From NCBI GenBank assembly GCA_016721245.1, contig JADKIQ010000025.1, positions 310,001 through 374,000 of the forward strand: 64,000 bases of DNA, given 5' to 3'. Position 1 is the stretch's first letter. Each line of letters starts with the position of its first letter. A model generated the notes under the pieces. The model was not told where the DNA came from and searched no databases. It worked only from the letters and a program-made list of their open reading frames with translations. Position numbers and translations under genes: made by a program. Below, in pieces: positions 35,155 to 45,302 of this stretch. Source of the stretch: Sphingobacteriales bacterium. Its GTDB lineage: Bacteria; Bacteroidota; Bacteroidia; Chitinophagales; JADIYW01.

Positions 35155-35766
35155 ATGAACACATTAAAAAATAGTTTGTCAGTATTATTCGTAATACTGG
35201 CATTTTCTTCTTTTGCAGGTGGTCCGAAAACAACTGCAACAGAAACAAAAACTACAGCAGCGAATTCCGGTGAAAAGAAAATCAAATGGCTAAGCTGGGA
35301 TGAAATGGTAAAACTCAACGCAAAAAATCCAAAAAATATTTTTATTGACTTCTATACTTCCTGGTGTGGATGGTGTAAAGTTATGGACCGTAACACCTTT
35401 GAAGATCCGACTGTTGCTGAGTTAATGTCAAAATATTTCTATTGCGTAAAATTTGATGCAGAAAGAAAAGATACCATATCATTTTTGAATAAAAACTGGG
35501 TATTTGTTCCCGGTGGCAGAAGCGGTTATCATGAATTGGCTGCTTATTTTATGCAAAATCAAATGTCCTACCCTACGTTTTGTGTTTTAACACCTGATTT
35601 TAAATTAATCACTCCACTTAAGGGGTATATCACGGTTCCACAGTTTGAACCGGTTGTCAGTTATCTGGGTCAGGATTTTTGGATGCCGTCCAAAAATCAA
35701 GATTTAGAAACTTATAAACAAAACTATAAGAGTCCGCGAACTACACCGTGGGTTGCACCTCAATAA
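35155..35766 (+). CDS. Second secreted thioredoxin-like protein (WCGWCK)
   Basis: A 203-residue paralogue of the preceding gene. It has a signal peptide, then FIDFYTSWCGWCKVMDRNTF and a cis-Pro loop (MSYPTFCVL). The C-terminus adds a short tail ending TTPWVAPQ. ATG at 35155 is preferred to the upstream GTG because it places the signal sequence correctly. The pair ends at a good terminator. The partner proteins are unknown. Confidence 0.83.
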   Translation: MNTLKNSLSVLFVILAFSSFAGGPKTTATETKTTAANSGEKKIKWLSWDEMVKLNAKNPKNIFIDFYTSWCGWCKVMDRNTFEDPTVAELMSKYFYCVKFDAERKDTISFLNKNWVFVPGGRSGYHELAAYFMQNQMSYPTFCVLTPDFKLITPLKGYITVPQFEPVVSYLGQDFWMPSKNQDLETYKQNYKSPRTTPWVAPQ

Positions 35767-35798
35767 AACATCGTATAATAACTAATTGATAAAAAGTA

Positions 35799-35822
35799 AA
35801 ATCCCGCACAAGCGGGATTTCT
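35799..35822 (+). terminator. Terminator after the thioredoxin-like pair
   Basis: AAATCCCGC (35799-35807) pairs with GCGGGATTT (35812-35820) across an ACAA loop; the T-tract is short. Confidence 0.7.
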
Positions 35823-35837
35823 ATTTAAGTTTATAAC

Positions 35838-36752
35838 ATGAAATTCAATACTGCATTCTCACTGTTTTTATTTCTGAATCTGACTTGTATCTTATCACAG
35901 CAAACACAGGCTGCTCCGCCAGCCATCACATTAGACAAACCTTTGAACACCAACAACTCTCTGCTCTGGCAAATCTCAGGCAACGGTTTATCAAAACCAT
36001 CCTATCTTTATGGAACCATCCATATGATCTCACAGGACGATTTTTTTCTTGGTAAAAATGTATCCAAAAAAATACAGAAAAGCGAAGAGTTGATTATGGA
36101 ACTGGATTTAAATAACATCGATGTAGCAGCCGTGACTAAATCAAGTGTTTTAGACAGTGAGAAAACCATTAAAAACTACATGAATGACACAGACTATAAC
36201 ACGCTGAAAACATTTATGGAGGATTCTATTGGCATTAAAAAACAAACATTTGAGTTATTTTATTCCAGGCTTAAACCATTTTATCTGGAACAATTGATTT
36301 TCTTTAAGTATTTAGGACAGGAAAAAGAATCTTACGAAGAGAATTTCAAAAAGATAGCAGAAAAGAAAAATATTCCGCAATCCGGTTTAGAGACATTTGA
36401 AGAACAATTGCTTTTTCTAGAAGATATTCCTTTAGAAGTTCAGTTGAAAAGCATGATTAAAACCATTAAGGAATACTCATCCGAAACACAAAAACTGGAT
36501 GATCTTATCGAGGATTATAAAACACAAAATTTAACTGCACTGACCCAATCTTTTTCAGAGGATGAAGATCCTGTTTGGCAGGAAAAACTGCTGAATAAAA
36601 GAAACAACAGCTGGATTCCAAAATTGAAAACAAAAATGCAATCAAAAGCCTGTTTTATTGCCGTTGGTGCCGGTCATCTCGGCGGTGAAAACGGACTTAT
36701 CAACTTACTCAAAAAACAAGGCTATACCGTTGAGCCTGTTTCCATTAATTAA
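35838..36752 (+). CDS. TraB/GumN family protein
   Basis: A 304-residue exported protein (signal peptide ending about QTQAA) of the TraB/GumN fold, related to TIKI metalloproteases. The first conserved motif is PSYLYGTIHM near residue 58 and the last is FIAVGAGHLGGENGLINLL, where conserved His and Glu are found. A role as a periplasmic protease is plausible but unproven. It starts 71 nt after the thioredoxin-like pair with a terminator between. Confidence 0.82.
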   Translation: MKFNTAFSLFLFLNLTCILSQQTQAAPPAITLDKPLNTNNSLLWQISGNGLSKPSYLYGTIHMISQDDFFLGKNVSKKIQKSEELIMELDLNNIDVAAVTKSSVLDSEKTIKNYMNDTDYNTLKTFMEDSIGIKKQTFELFYSRLKPFYLEQLIFFKYLGQEKESYEENFKKIAEKKNIPQSGLETFEEQLLFLEDIPLEVQLKSMIKTIKEYSSETQKLDDLIEDYKTQNLTALTQSFSEDEDPVWQEKLLNKRNNSWIPKLKTKMQSKACFIAVGAGHLGGENGLINLLKKQGYTVEPVSIN

Positions 36753-36837
36753 TGGGTAAAAAATAATTGACAATTAACAATGAACGATTAACAATTAATA
36801 GTTGTAAAATAACTATTTTGTACTTTTGTGATATGTC

Positions 36838-36858
36838 ATGCTGAACTTGTTTCAGCAT
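36838..36858. repeat. Short inverted repeat upstream of valS
   Basis: ATGCTGAAC, TTG spacer, TTTCAGCAT, with one mismatch. It is an intergenic string of a type I recall as common between Bacteroidota genes. A TACTTTTG promoter-like box is at 36821-36828. Confidence 0.35.
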
Positions 36859-36874
36859 CTTTTACAATAATAAG

Positions 36875-39490
36875 ATGCAAGAATTACCAAAGAATTTAGA
36901 TCACTCAGAGATTGAAGCCAAGTGGTACAAACACTGGCTGGAAAAGAAATATTTCAAATCCGTTCCTGATGAACGTGAGCCCTATACCATTGTCATCCCG
37001 CCGCCAAACGTCACAGGTGTATTACATATGGGACACATGCTCAACAATACGATTCAGGATGTGCTGATACGCAAGGCTCGTATGCAGGGTAAGAATGCCT
37101 GCTGGGTGCCGGGTACCGACCACGCCTCTATCGCGACGGAAGCCAAGGTGGTAAATTTACTGAAAGAACAAGGCATCAGTAAAAAAGATATCACCCGTGA
37201 AAAATTTCTGGAACACGCCTGGGTATGGAAAGAAAAATATGGTGGCATCATCCTGAAACAACTGGAAAAACTTGGCGCTTCCTGTGACTGGGACAGAACC
37301 CGTTTCACGATGGAAGAAGATTTGAGTGAGGCTGTTATTGATGTATTTATTGACTTACACAAAAAAGGGAAAATCTACCGTGGTGTGCGCATGGTCAACT
37401 GGGATCCGAAAGGATTAACAGCTGTTTCGGATGAAGAGGTAATTCACAAAGAAGTCAACTCCAAATTATTTTACGTTCGTTATCAGATTCAGGATTCAGA
37501 TGAATGGATAACCATAGCCACCACACGACCTGAAACCATTCTGGGTGATACAGCTATTTGTGTGCACCCTGATGATGAGCGGTATAAACACTTGAAAGGA
37601 AAGTTTGCCATTGTGCCGCTTATCGACCGTGTCGTACCAATTATTTTTGATGAGTATATTGACATTGAATTTGGAACCGGTGCATTAAAAGTAACGCCGG
37701 CACACGATATCAATGACTACAATCTGGGTATCAAACATAATCTGGAAGTAATTGACACGCTGAATCCCGATGGCACCTTGAGCGAGAAAGCGCAGTTATA
37801 CGTTGGCGAAGACCGATTTGCCGTTCGTAAAAAAATTGCTGTTGATTTAGAAGAAAAAGGGCATCTGGTAAAGATTGAAGAAATCAAAAACAAAGTCGGA
37901 TATTCAGAAAGAACAGATGCTGTTATCGAACCAAAACTTTCCATGCAATGGTTTTTGAAAATGGATGAATTATCTAAACCGGCGCTGGAGAATGTGATGA
38001 ACGACAACATCCAACTGATTCCGGATAAATTCAAAAATACCTACAAACACTGGATGGAGAATGTACACGACTGGTGCATTTCTCGTCAGTTGTGGTGGGG
38101 ACACCGCATTCCGGCCTGGTATGATGAAAAAGGAAATGTGGTAGTGGCTAAAACGGAAGCTGACGCCAGAAAAGAATTTGAAAATAAATTCAACACTCAA
38201 CACTCAACATTCAGCATTACTCAGGATGAAGATGTACTCGATACTTGGTTCTCTTCCTGGTTATGGCCTATTTCCGTTTTCGATGGCTTTAAAAAGCCGG
38301 ACGGTGCGGATATCAACTATTATTATCCGACCAATGATTTAGTAACGGCACCTGAGATTTTATTTTTTTGGGTAGCAAGGATGATTATTGCCGGTTATGA
38401 ATATCGCAATGAAAAACCATTTTCGAATGTATATCTGACAGGTATTGTACGCGATAAGCAAGGCCGTAAGATGTCTAAATCATTAGGCAACTCACCCGAC
38501 CCTCTTGATTTGATTGATAAATATTCTGCAGATGGTGTGCGCACGGGTATGTTGTTCTGCTCTCCTGCCGGTAATGATTTACCGTTTGATGAAAAACTGT
38601 GCGAGCAAGGCAGAAACTTTACGAATAAAATATGGAATGCTCTGCGTCTGGTGAAAGGCTGGGAAACAGAAGAATCAGCCAACAATATCAATCAGGATGT
38701 TTTTGTCTGGTTTGAAAACAAGCTGGAATTACTAAAAGAGAATCTGGAAAAATCCTATGCTTCTTATCGTTTATCAGAAGCGTTGATAGACCTGTATAAA
38801 TTCATCTGGGATGATTTTTGCTCCTGGTATCTGGAATTTGTTAAGCCACCATATGGCGAAAAAATTGATGCTGTTTCGTATCAGAAAACGGTTGGATATT
38901 TTGAGGAACTGATGAAATTACTGCATCCGTTTATGCCATTTATTTCCGAAGAAATCTACCACCGACTGAATGAAGAAAGAACCGATGATATTTGTGTTGC
39001 TGCTTATCCTGCTATACATGCTTACGATGCAAAAATCATTCAGGAAGGAGAAAAACTGAAAGAAGTGATTTCTGCCATTCGCGATGTTCGTAATAAAAAC
39101 GGACTTTCTCCAAAAATCACTATGACGGTTTCCGTACAGGCGACAGACAAAGCCATCTACAACAAATACGGTGCACTGATTGAAAAAATAGCCAATATCC
39201 ATCCGATTAAGTTTACCGATTCGGAAGTGGCAAATGCAGTTTCGCAGCTTATCCAAACCGATAAACTTTTCATTGAAACCGGAGTTCAGATTGACACGGA
39301 AAGTGAGAAGAAAAAGATTCAGGAAGAAATTGAATATTATAAGGGTTTCATTGCGTCTGTAGAGAAAAAACTCGGTAATGAGAAATTTGTCGCCAATGCC
39401 AAACCTGAAATTATCGAGAACGAACGCAAGAAAATGGCGGACGGGCAATCCAAATTACAATCACTGGAAGAAAGTTTGAGTAAATTATAA
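36875..39490 (+). CDS. valS: Valyl-tRNA synthetase
   Basis: Class Ia synthetase that charges tRNA-Val. At 871 residues it has the expected length, with the HIGH-type motif VTGVLHMGHMLN near 51, an editing domain (TTRPETILGDTAICVHP), KMSKS in DKQGRKMSKSLGNSP near 530, the catalytic DVLDTWFSSWLWP, and a C-terminal coiled coil (EKKKIQEEIEYYKGFI). Just before DVLDTWFS the DNA holds a short tandem string encoding NTQHSTFS that looks like an intergenic tag. The first base of the next gene is nine bases after the stop. Confidence 0.98.
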   Translation: MQELPKNLDHSEIEAKWYKHWLEKKYFKSVPDEREPYTIVIPPPNVTGVLHMGHMLNNTIQDVLIRKARMQGKNACWVPGTDHASIATEAKVVNLLKEQGISKKDITREKFLEHAWVWKEKYGGIILKQLEKLGASCDWDRTRFTMEEDLSEAVIDVFIDLHKKGKIYRGVRMVNWDPKGLTAVSDEEVIHKEVNSKLFYVRYQIQDSDEWITIATTRPETILGDTAICVHPDDERYKHLKGKFAIVPLIDRVVPIIFDEYIDIEFGTGALKVTPAHDINDYNLGIKHNLEVIDTLNPDGTLSEKAQLYVGEDRFAVRKKIAVDLEEKGHLVKIEEIKNKVGYSERTDAVIEPKLSMQWFLKMDELSKPALENVMNDNIQLIPDKFKNTYKHWMENVHDWCISRQLWWGHRIPAWYDEKGNVVVAKTEADARKEFENKFNTQHSTFSITQDEDVLDTWFSSWLWPISVFDGFKKPDGADINYYYPTNDLVTAPEILFFWVARMIIAGYEYRNEKPFSNVYLTGIVRDKQGRKMSKSLGNSPDPLDLIDKYSADGVRTGMLFCSPAGNDLPFDEKLCEQGRNFTNKIWNALRLVKGWETEESANNINQDVFVWFENKLELLKENLEKSYASYRLSEALIDLYKFIWDDFCSWYLEFVKPPYGEKIDAVSYQKTVGYFEELMKLLHPFMPFISEEIYHRLNEERTDDICVAAYPAIHAYDAKIIQEGEKLKEVISAIRDVRNKNGLSPKITMTVSVQATDKAIYNKYGALIEKIANIHPIKFTDSEVANAVSQLIQTDKLFIETGVQIDTESEKKKIQEEIEYYKGFIASVEKKLGNEKFVANAKPEIIENERKKMADGQSKLQSLEESLSKL

Positions 39491-39499
39491 TCGAAAAAG

Positions 39500-40108
39500 A
39501 TGAAAAAAATATCTCTTATAATCATTGCATTAGGAATACTTTCGATAAACAACTCTTTTGCTCAAGACAGAAAAAAAAGCAAGAAAACTAAAAAATTCGA
39601 CTATTCTGTAAGGCCTGTAGATAGAGAAGTGATATCGGATGTTGTAATCAGAGATTTAGATGGCAATATCATTTCAGATAACAGAAAGATAGTAGTTGCA
39701 GATACGAGCTCAAGAATTGCGGATATACAAAACAAACCCATTATTGATGCAGCAGCAACATCAGAGCCAGAAACAACAAAAGAACCGGAAATATTTGACA
39801 GAGCAGAGGTCATGCCACAATTTCCGGGTGGTGTCGTGGCTATGATGAAATATTTGAAAGATAATTTAAAATACCCCTCAATTGCCAAGGAAAATGGTCT
39901 GGAAGGAAAAGTTATTGTCAAATTTTATATTGATACTGACGGCTCTGTTAAAGAACCGATGATTTTGAAAGATGGTGTTGGCGGCGGTGCGGGTGAAGAG
40001 GCATTAAGGTTGGTAAACAATATGCCGAAATGGTCGCCTGCCACTCAAAGAGGAAAACCGGTAAAAGCGTTTTATACAATACCTGTGATGTTTAGACTTG
40101 ATTATTAA
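39500..40108 (+). CDS. Secreted protein with TonB C-terminal domain
   Basis: A 202-residue protein: signal peptide (ending NNSFAQ), a variable linker, and a TonB C-terminal domain (about residues 110-200). The latter shows AEVMPQFPGGVVAMMKYLKD, LEGKVIVKFYIDTDGSVK and LVNNMPKWSPATQRGKPVK. Classical TonB has an N-terminal membrane anchor, not a cleavable signal peptide, so this is likely a periplasmic TonB-C protein rather than an energy transducer. The next gene is a paralogue. Confidence 0.8.
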   Translation: MKKISLIIIALGILSINNSFAQDRKKSKKTKKFDYSVRPVDREVISDVVIRDLDGNIISDNRKIVVADTSSRIADIQNKPIIDAAATSEPETTKEPEIFDRAEVMPQFPGGVVAMMKYLKDNLKYPSIAKENGLEGKVIVKFYIDTDGSVKEPMILKDGVGGGAGEEALRLVNNMPKWSPATQRGKPVKAFYTIPVMFRLDY

Positions 40109-40152
40109 ACTAATTATCATTTTAATTGATTGCTCATAACTTATAAAATATC

Positions 40153-41280
40153 ATGAAGAGACTTCTGTCACAAATCATGCTGATATTCCTGATGTATTTC
40201 AATGCATCAGCGCAGAATTCGGATATCAAACCTTACCATGATAAATTTGAACTGGCAAAAGATATATTAAACGCCATACAAAAAAAGGATATACATAAAA
40301 CAGAAGCAATTGCTCATTCATTAACGATGCCTTACCATCTTTATATAAAAAATATACTTCCTACTTATAAAGAAGATAGCAATGCAGTCGACTTTCCTGA
40401 TAATGAGATTTATCCAACATCTTTATACATCACAGATTCTTCAATTTACAATAAATACGCATCTCATTTTTACTATGGAAATCTGCTGCAATCCTTTTTA
40501 AATGAACAAGACAATAATACAGCTTATGGTTCAAACGTTTACCTGGTATTTGATAAAGAAGATAATATAATAAACGACGATGTTCATTCCAATTATATTG
40601 CTTTGTTATTTGACAATAAAGATTTCGTAAAAGTTATTAATCTGGAAGCACTGACAACTTTTAATAATACATTATACAGTATGCGTCAGGCACAGTATCA
40701 CTCTTACAGCAAAAACAAGCTTCCCGGCTACCTGAGAGAAAAGATGCCTGAAAGTGTAAATGTTTATAAGTTGATTTCAGGTGAATTTAAGAAACACACT
40801 AATGATATGCTGTTATTTGATAATATTGATTATACCAGCCTTGAAACGGAAGCAATTACTTTAAAAGCAGATGACGTACAAGTACAGCAAAGTAGTGTTA
40901 AAATTAAAAGTGAGGATGGAGATATCTCTAATAATGCACCTACATCAATGATGAATGCTGATATATTTGACAGAGCTGAAGTAATGCCTTCTTTTCAAAA
41001 TGGTGCAAAAGGATTGACTAAATACCTGAAAGAAAATCTGAGATATCCTAAAACGGCCGTAAAAAACAAGATTGAAGGAAAGGTATGGGTTAAGTTTATT
41101 GTAGAAAAAGACGGAAGTATCAGTAACCCGGTAATTCTTAAAACAACTGTCGGAAGTGAATGTACGGATGAAGCATTGAGGCTGGTCAATAAAATGCCGA
41201 AATGGTGGCCCGGAAAACAAAATGGTAAAACCGTTAGCGTATATTATATTTTACCAATTACATTCAGCCTGAAAGATTAG
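40153..41280 (+). CDS. Secreted protein with a unique N-terminal domain and TonB C-terminal domain
   Basis: A 375-residue paralogue of the preceding gene. It has a signal peptide (ending FNASAQ), then about 240 residues I do not recognise, then a TonB C-terminal domain (AEVMPSFQNGAKGLTKYLKE, IEGKVWVKFIVEKDGSIS, LVNKMPKWWPGKQNGKTVS). The shared short linker NxxIFDRAEVMP in both genes indicates duplication. The first 240 residues may bind a partner. No terminator between the two genes is seen. Confidence 0.75.
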   Translation: MKRLLSQIMLIFLMYFNASAQNSDIKPYHDKFELAKDILNAIQKKDIHKTEAIAHSLTMPYHLYIKNILPTYKEDSNAVDFPDNEIYPTSLYITDSSIYNKYASHFYYGNLLQSFLNEQDNNTAYGSNVYLVFDKEDNIINDDVHSNYIALLFDNKDFVKVINLEALTTFNNTLYSMRQAQYHSYSKNKLPGYLREKMPESVNVYKLISGEFKKHTNDMLLFDNIDYTSLETEAITLKADDVQVQQSSVKIKSEDGDISNNAPTSMMNADIFDRAEVMPSFQNGAKGLTKYLKENLRYPKTAVKNKIEGKVWVKFIVEKDGSISNPVILKTTVGSECTDEALRLVNKMPKWWPGKQNGKTVSVYYILPITFSLKD

Positions 41281-41321
41281 ATTGATTTAATGGATTCGTA
41301 AAACATTGTTATACTTCTGTA

Positions 41322-44192
41322 TTATTCAAATAAATAATCAATATCGTCCTGAGTCAGATTTTTTACAAAGCCATCTTCTTCGCTGATTAAGGCATCAGAT
41401 GTAATTTGTTTTCGCTGCTGTATCTCAACAATTTTTTCTTCAATGGTATTTCTGCAAATCATCTTGTAGGCAAATACATTCTTTGTTTGACCGATGCGGT
41501 GTGTTCTGTCAATCGCCTGCTGTTCAATAGCGGCATTCCACCAAGGATCTACTAAGAAAACATAATCTGCGGCAGTTAAGTTGATACCGGCATTTCCGGT
41601 TTTCAAACTCATTAAGAATACATTGGTAGTGTCGTTTTCTTCCTGAAATTTAGCCACCAAATCTCTCCTTTCTTCCAGCTTTGTGTCGCCGTCGAAATGA
41701 AAGTACGGAATGTTGTTTTCCTGCAATCTTGCCGCAATCAGATGCAGCATCTCCTTAAATTGTGAAAACACCAGCACTTTGTTATCAGACAGATTATTCA
41801 TCAGTTCATCCAGCAAGACATCTATCTTAACGGATGGTATATTTCCCGTCAGTTCCTCTTTAAGCAGTAACGGCGAACAACATACTTGTCGCAATTTGAT
41901 GATGCCTTGTAATACAGATAATTTACTTTTATTAAGTCCTTCATTTTTTATATTCAGGAATACACTTTTGCGGATGCTTTCTTTCACCGAATCGTAGACT
42001 TCCTGTTGCGCCTCTTCCATTTCACACCACAAAACCAGTTCTGTTTTTTCCGGTAAATCCTTTGCCACCTGTGCTTTGGTTCTGCGTAAGATAAACGGGT
42101 TCGTCAGCCTGTGTAATGCTTCTATTTTTTCGGCATTTTTATTTCTGTCGATTGGCAACACATACTCTTTGCGGAAAAATTCCTGCGAGCCTAAAAATCC
42201 GGGTAACAGATAATTTAATTGCGCGTATAAATCAAACGTGTTGTTGATGATGGGCGTACCACTCAAAGCTATCTTGTGTTTTGCAATCACCTGATAGACC
42301 GCTTTGGTCGACTGCGCATACAAGGTTTTTATGTTATGACTTTCATCCAGCACAATCGTATTCCAGAATACATTCTTCAGTTTATCTATATCGGCACGCA
42401 AAGTGGAATAGGCTGTAATCAGCACATTTGATTTTTGCGCCATGAAATCATCCATCTTACGGTTGTTGCCATAATACACAAAAGACGTCAGCGTTGGACA
42501 AAACTTTTGTAATTCCTGTTGCCAGTTATAAATCAGTGAACCCGGACAAACGATAATAAATTTCGCATCCTTTTGTTTTTCATATTGAGAGGCGATAAAA
42601 CAGATGGTTTGCAATGTTTTTCCCAAACCCATATCATCTGCCAGACAAACTCCGGCATGGATTTCCGAAAGCAATTTCATCCATTCATATCCTTTTTGCT
42701 GGTAAGGACGCAGCGTTGCCTGCACTATCTTCGGCACTTGACACACGGTTTGATTCACATCCTGCCATTGCTGCCATCTCTGCCACCAGTCTCCGTCAAT
42801 CACCAGCTTCAGTTCCTGCAATTGGGCTATTTCTCTGGCACTGATGAGCAGCCACTGAGGAAAAGATATCCTGCCTTTTTCAATTTTGCTGTGATTAATA
42901 ACGGCGCTGTAATTTGTAATCCATTCATCATCCAAAACACCAATGCTGTTATCTTTCAGCAATATATTTTTCTGGTTATTATAAAGGATTTTCTGAATTT
43001 CATTCGGATTTACTTTCTCGTCACCGAAGCTGATTTCAATATCCGCCTCAATCAGAAAATCTGTCGTTTTAATATTCGACAAGTCTGTTTTTACAGGGTA
43101 TTGGGAATACCTGAAATGGCGCAGCATATCCATCCCGATCAGTTCCACATTCTCTTCCAGCAGTTTATGATAGGTCTTTAAAAACCAGTTTTTCTTTTTT
43201 GCCTCATCAAACGGAAGATAAAAATACCCGTTAAATTGTTTGGCAAAATTAGGATGCAGCTCCTTAATGCTATTTACAAACTGCTGTTCCTTCTCTTTGC
43301 TGCGTTTGATGCAATACAATTCTCCGCCAATGCTCATCTCGTGTTCTTCCTTAAATTCCCCTTCCAGCAATACGTCTTCGTATTTCCATTGCGGCGTTAG
43401 CATCAGAAAAGAGCCACTGTTGATTTCGCTTAATAAAATGCAGTTTACAGGTTCTACTTCTATTACTTTCTTTTCAAAAATGCCATCTTTCTTTACCAGA
43501 TACTTCAGCTCCAGATGCTTGATAATATGAGAAGTGAAGTGCGCCGGATTATTACCGTATCGTTCCGGTTTTACCTCCTGCAGCCAATCCAGCATTTGTG
43601 CATCCGCAGCGGAAAAAAAATAATATACATTACCGTACTCCAGCAAAAAATTATTGCGATTAAAATGAGACAACTCCACTTCCTTTTCTTCAATATTTAC
43701 CCAACACATAATGGAAAGGCTGCCATCAATGAGTTTTACTACTTCAAACCATATTTTAGGAACCGCTTCCGAAAATTTGCAGGGGGCCGTCAGCAGATTA
43801 TTGGTTTTCGGATTCAAGGTCTTGTGAAAGATGGCAATGCTATCCTGTACTTTTGCTAATTCCTGAAAATATTTCTGCAAATCTCGGTTCATTGCTTTGG
43901 ACAGATATTGCTCAAGTGATGCCCCTGATTTTTGCTTTTTAAAAAATTTCGAATGTTCGGATGCCTGGAATTTCAGACTTTCAAACGTAAAGTTGTCCAA
44001 TGCCACATTTACACCAACAGGAAATGTTCTTCTGTACAGCTGCAGGACTTCGGAATTCAGCTTTTCGTAGGAATATTTTGTCTCCGCCTTTGTTTTTATA
44101 ATCTTCAGTATTTCAAATGCAGTTAAGAAATCCTTCAATTTCAAAGGATTGAAGCAAAAAGATATTTTCAGAACAGGTTTTTCGTAAGCCAT
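41322..44192 (-). CDS. SNF2-family DEAD/DEAH-box helicase
   Basis: A 956-residue SNF2/Rad54-type DNA-dependent ATPase. Motif I is GVCLADDMGLGKTLQTI, motif II is VLDESH, motif III is LSGTPIIN, and the last is QAIDRTHRIGQTKNV. The first about 450 residues form an N-terminal extension lacking SWIM-zinc cysteines that I can see. It likely remodels protein-DNA complexes or helps RNA polymerase recycling. ATG at 44192 is preferred to the upstream codons. It is alone on the minus strand here. Confidence 0.92.
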   Translation of the reverse strand: MAYEKPVLKISFCFNPLKLKDFLTAFEILKIIKTKAETKYSYEKLNSEVLQLYRRTFPVGVNVALDNFTFESLKFQASEHSKFFKKQKSGASLEQYLSKAMNRDLQKYFQELAKVQDSIAIFHKTLNPKTNNLLTAPCKFSEAVPKIWFEVVKLIDGSLSIMCWVNIEEKEVELSHFNRNNFLLEYGNVYYFFSAADAQMLDWLQEVKPERYGNNPAHFTSHIIKHLELKYLVKKDGIFEKKVIEVEPVNCILLSEINSGSFLMLTPQWKYEDVLLEGEFKEEHEMSIGGELYCIKRSKEKEQQFVNSIKELHPNFAKQFNGYFYLPFDEAKKKNWFLKTYHKLLEENVELIGMDMLRHFRYSQYPVKTDLSNIKTTDFLIEADIEISFGDEKVNPNEIQKILYNNQKNILLKDNSIGVLDDEWITNYSAVINHSKIEKGRISFPQWLLISAREIAQLQELKLVIDGDWWQRWQQWQDVNQTVCQVPKIVQATLRPYQQKGYEWMKLLSEIHAGVCLADDMGLGKTLQTICFIASQYEKQKDAKFIIVCPGSLIYNWQQELQKFCPTLTSFVYYGNNRKMDDFMAQKSNVLITAYSTLRADIDKLKNVFWNTIVLDESHNIKTLYAQSTKAVYQVIAKHKIALSGTPIINNTFDLYAQLNYLLPGFLGSQEFFRKEYVLPIDRNKNAEKIEALHRLTNPFILRRTKAQVAKDLPEKTELVLWCEMEEAQQEVYDSVKESIRKSVFLNIKNEGLNKSKLSVLQGIIKLRQVCCSPLLLKEELTGNIPSVKIDVLLDELMNNLSDNKVLVFSQFKEMLHLIAARLQENNIPYFHFDGDTKLEERRDLVAKFQEENDTTNVFLMSLKTGNAGINLTAADYVFLVDPWWNAAIEQQAIDRTHRIGQTKNVFAYKMICRNTIEEKIVEIQQRKQITSDALISEEDGFVKNLTQDDIDYLFE

Positions 44193-44483
44193 AATTAGTA
44201 AGCGCAAAGGTGAATTTTATTTAGCAAAAAAATGCGTTTCTATGTTAAAAAATAGGCAATATTTAATCCACATTCACCTAACGTCTTAACATTATGTTTC
44301 TGTAATTTACCGCCATCGGTCAACTAGCTGCATTAGTGTAGAGCTTTGATGTCTTTTGCGTATTTATGACGAATTCTCATCCAAAATTGCCGAATACTAA
44401 ATTGCAGGTGTTCTTATTTGAGTGATTATATATTTTCAACCTGATTTTACGACAGAAACATATAAACATTAAAAATACAGCTC

Positions 44484-44654
44484 ATGGATGCTAAAGAATT
44501 TGAATTACCGATTGAAGGCTCTCTTGGCAAATTAGCTTTATTACATTCCGGGCAACCAAAAGAAACTAAAACATCTTTTTCTTCAGATAAAGCCGTTAAA
44601 AAAACCAAAACTGTAAAGAAAAATAATTTGCCTGCAGCAAAAAAGAGAAAATAA
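44484..44654 (+). CDS. Small basic protein, 56 residues
   Basis: An ATG-started frame reading MDAKEFELPIEGSLGKLALL followed by HSGQPKETK and a Lys-rich tail (KKTKTVKKNN, then AAKKRK). The tail could bind nucleic acid. The N-terminal half is acidic/hydrophobic. No family recognised. It sits in the gap between divergent SNF2 and ABC genes, followed by the ABC gene's 3' end on the other strand. Support is the codon-like pattern only. Confidence 0.45.
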   Translation: MDAKEFELPIEGSLGKLALLHSGQPKETKTSFSSDKAVKKTKTVKKNNLPAAKKRK

Positions 44655-44679
44655 GAAGGAAAATTATCTGTAAGAAAAA

Positions 44680-45297
44680 TTACTTATAATCCGAAATGGA
44701 TAATCTCTGTTCACAAAAACTGTATTCATACTCCTGATTTGAACCAATAATGACCAAACGGTCTTTTGTATAATTTTCCATCAAATTCAAATACCAGTCA
44801 ATTGCTTTTGTATCAAAGTTAGAAGTTGGTTCATCCAGCAATAAAACCTGAGAATCTGTCAGAAATGCGAGCGATAATTTCAAACGCTGTTTCATCCCGG
44901 AAGAAAAATTCTTAATGTACTTTTTCTTGTGAATGCCTAATTGTGAAATCTCAAAGAATTCTTCTTTATTCGCTGATTTCATCTTCTTAAAGGAAGCGTG
45001 AAAATCGTACAACTCTTCCAGCGAAAAATCTTCTATCAAAGAAATATAAGGTGCAGCAAAGGCAATTTCTTTAACCATATCAATATCATCCGTTACGCGT
45101 TTATGTTGAATAGAACAAGTTAGTTTACCGGATGTTGGCACCAAGCCACCTGAAATTACTTTCAGCAAAGTTGATTTACCACTACCATTAGGACCAACTA
45201 TAGCGTATCGCTGACTGGGTTCAAACTGATAATTTATTTGTTTGAAAATCCATTCAAAACCATAACGTTTACTGATATTTTCGAGCTGTATAATCAA
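44680..45297 (-). CDS. ABC transporter ATP-binding protein
   Basis: A 205-residue ABC ATPase: Walker A GPNGSGKST near residue 34, signature SSGMKQRL, Walker B VLLLDEPTSNFD. It is shorter than most, lacking a long C-terminal domain. The membrane partner is not in the window. The only start available is a TTG, five bases after the lpxA stop, so it is probably co-transcribed with the lpx genes. Substrate unknown. Confidence 0.85.
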   Translation of the reverse strand: MIIQLENISKRYGFEWIFKQINYQFEPSQRYAIVGPNGSGKSTLLKVISGGLVPTSGKLTCSIQHKRVTDDIDMVKEIAFAAPYISLIEDFSLEELYDFHASFKKMKSANKEEFFEISQLGIHKKKYIKNFSSGMKQRLKLSLAFLTDSQVLLLDEPTSNFDTKAIDWYLNLMENYTKDRLVIIGSNQEYEYSFCEQRLSISDYK

Positions 45298-45302
45298 ACC
45301 GC

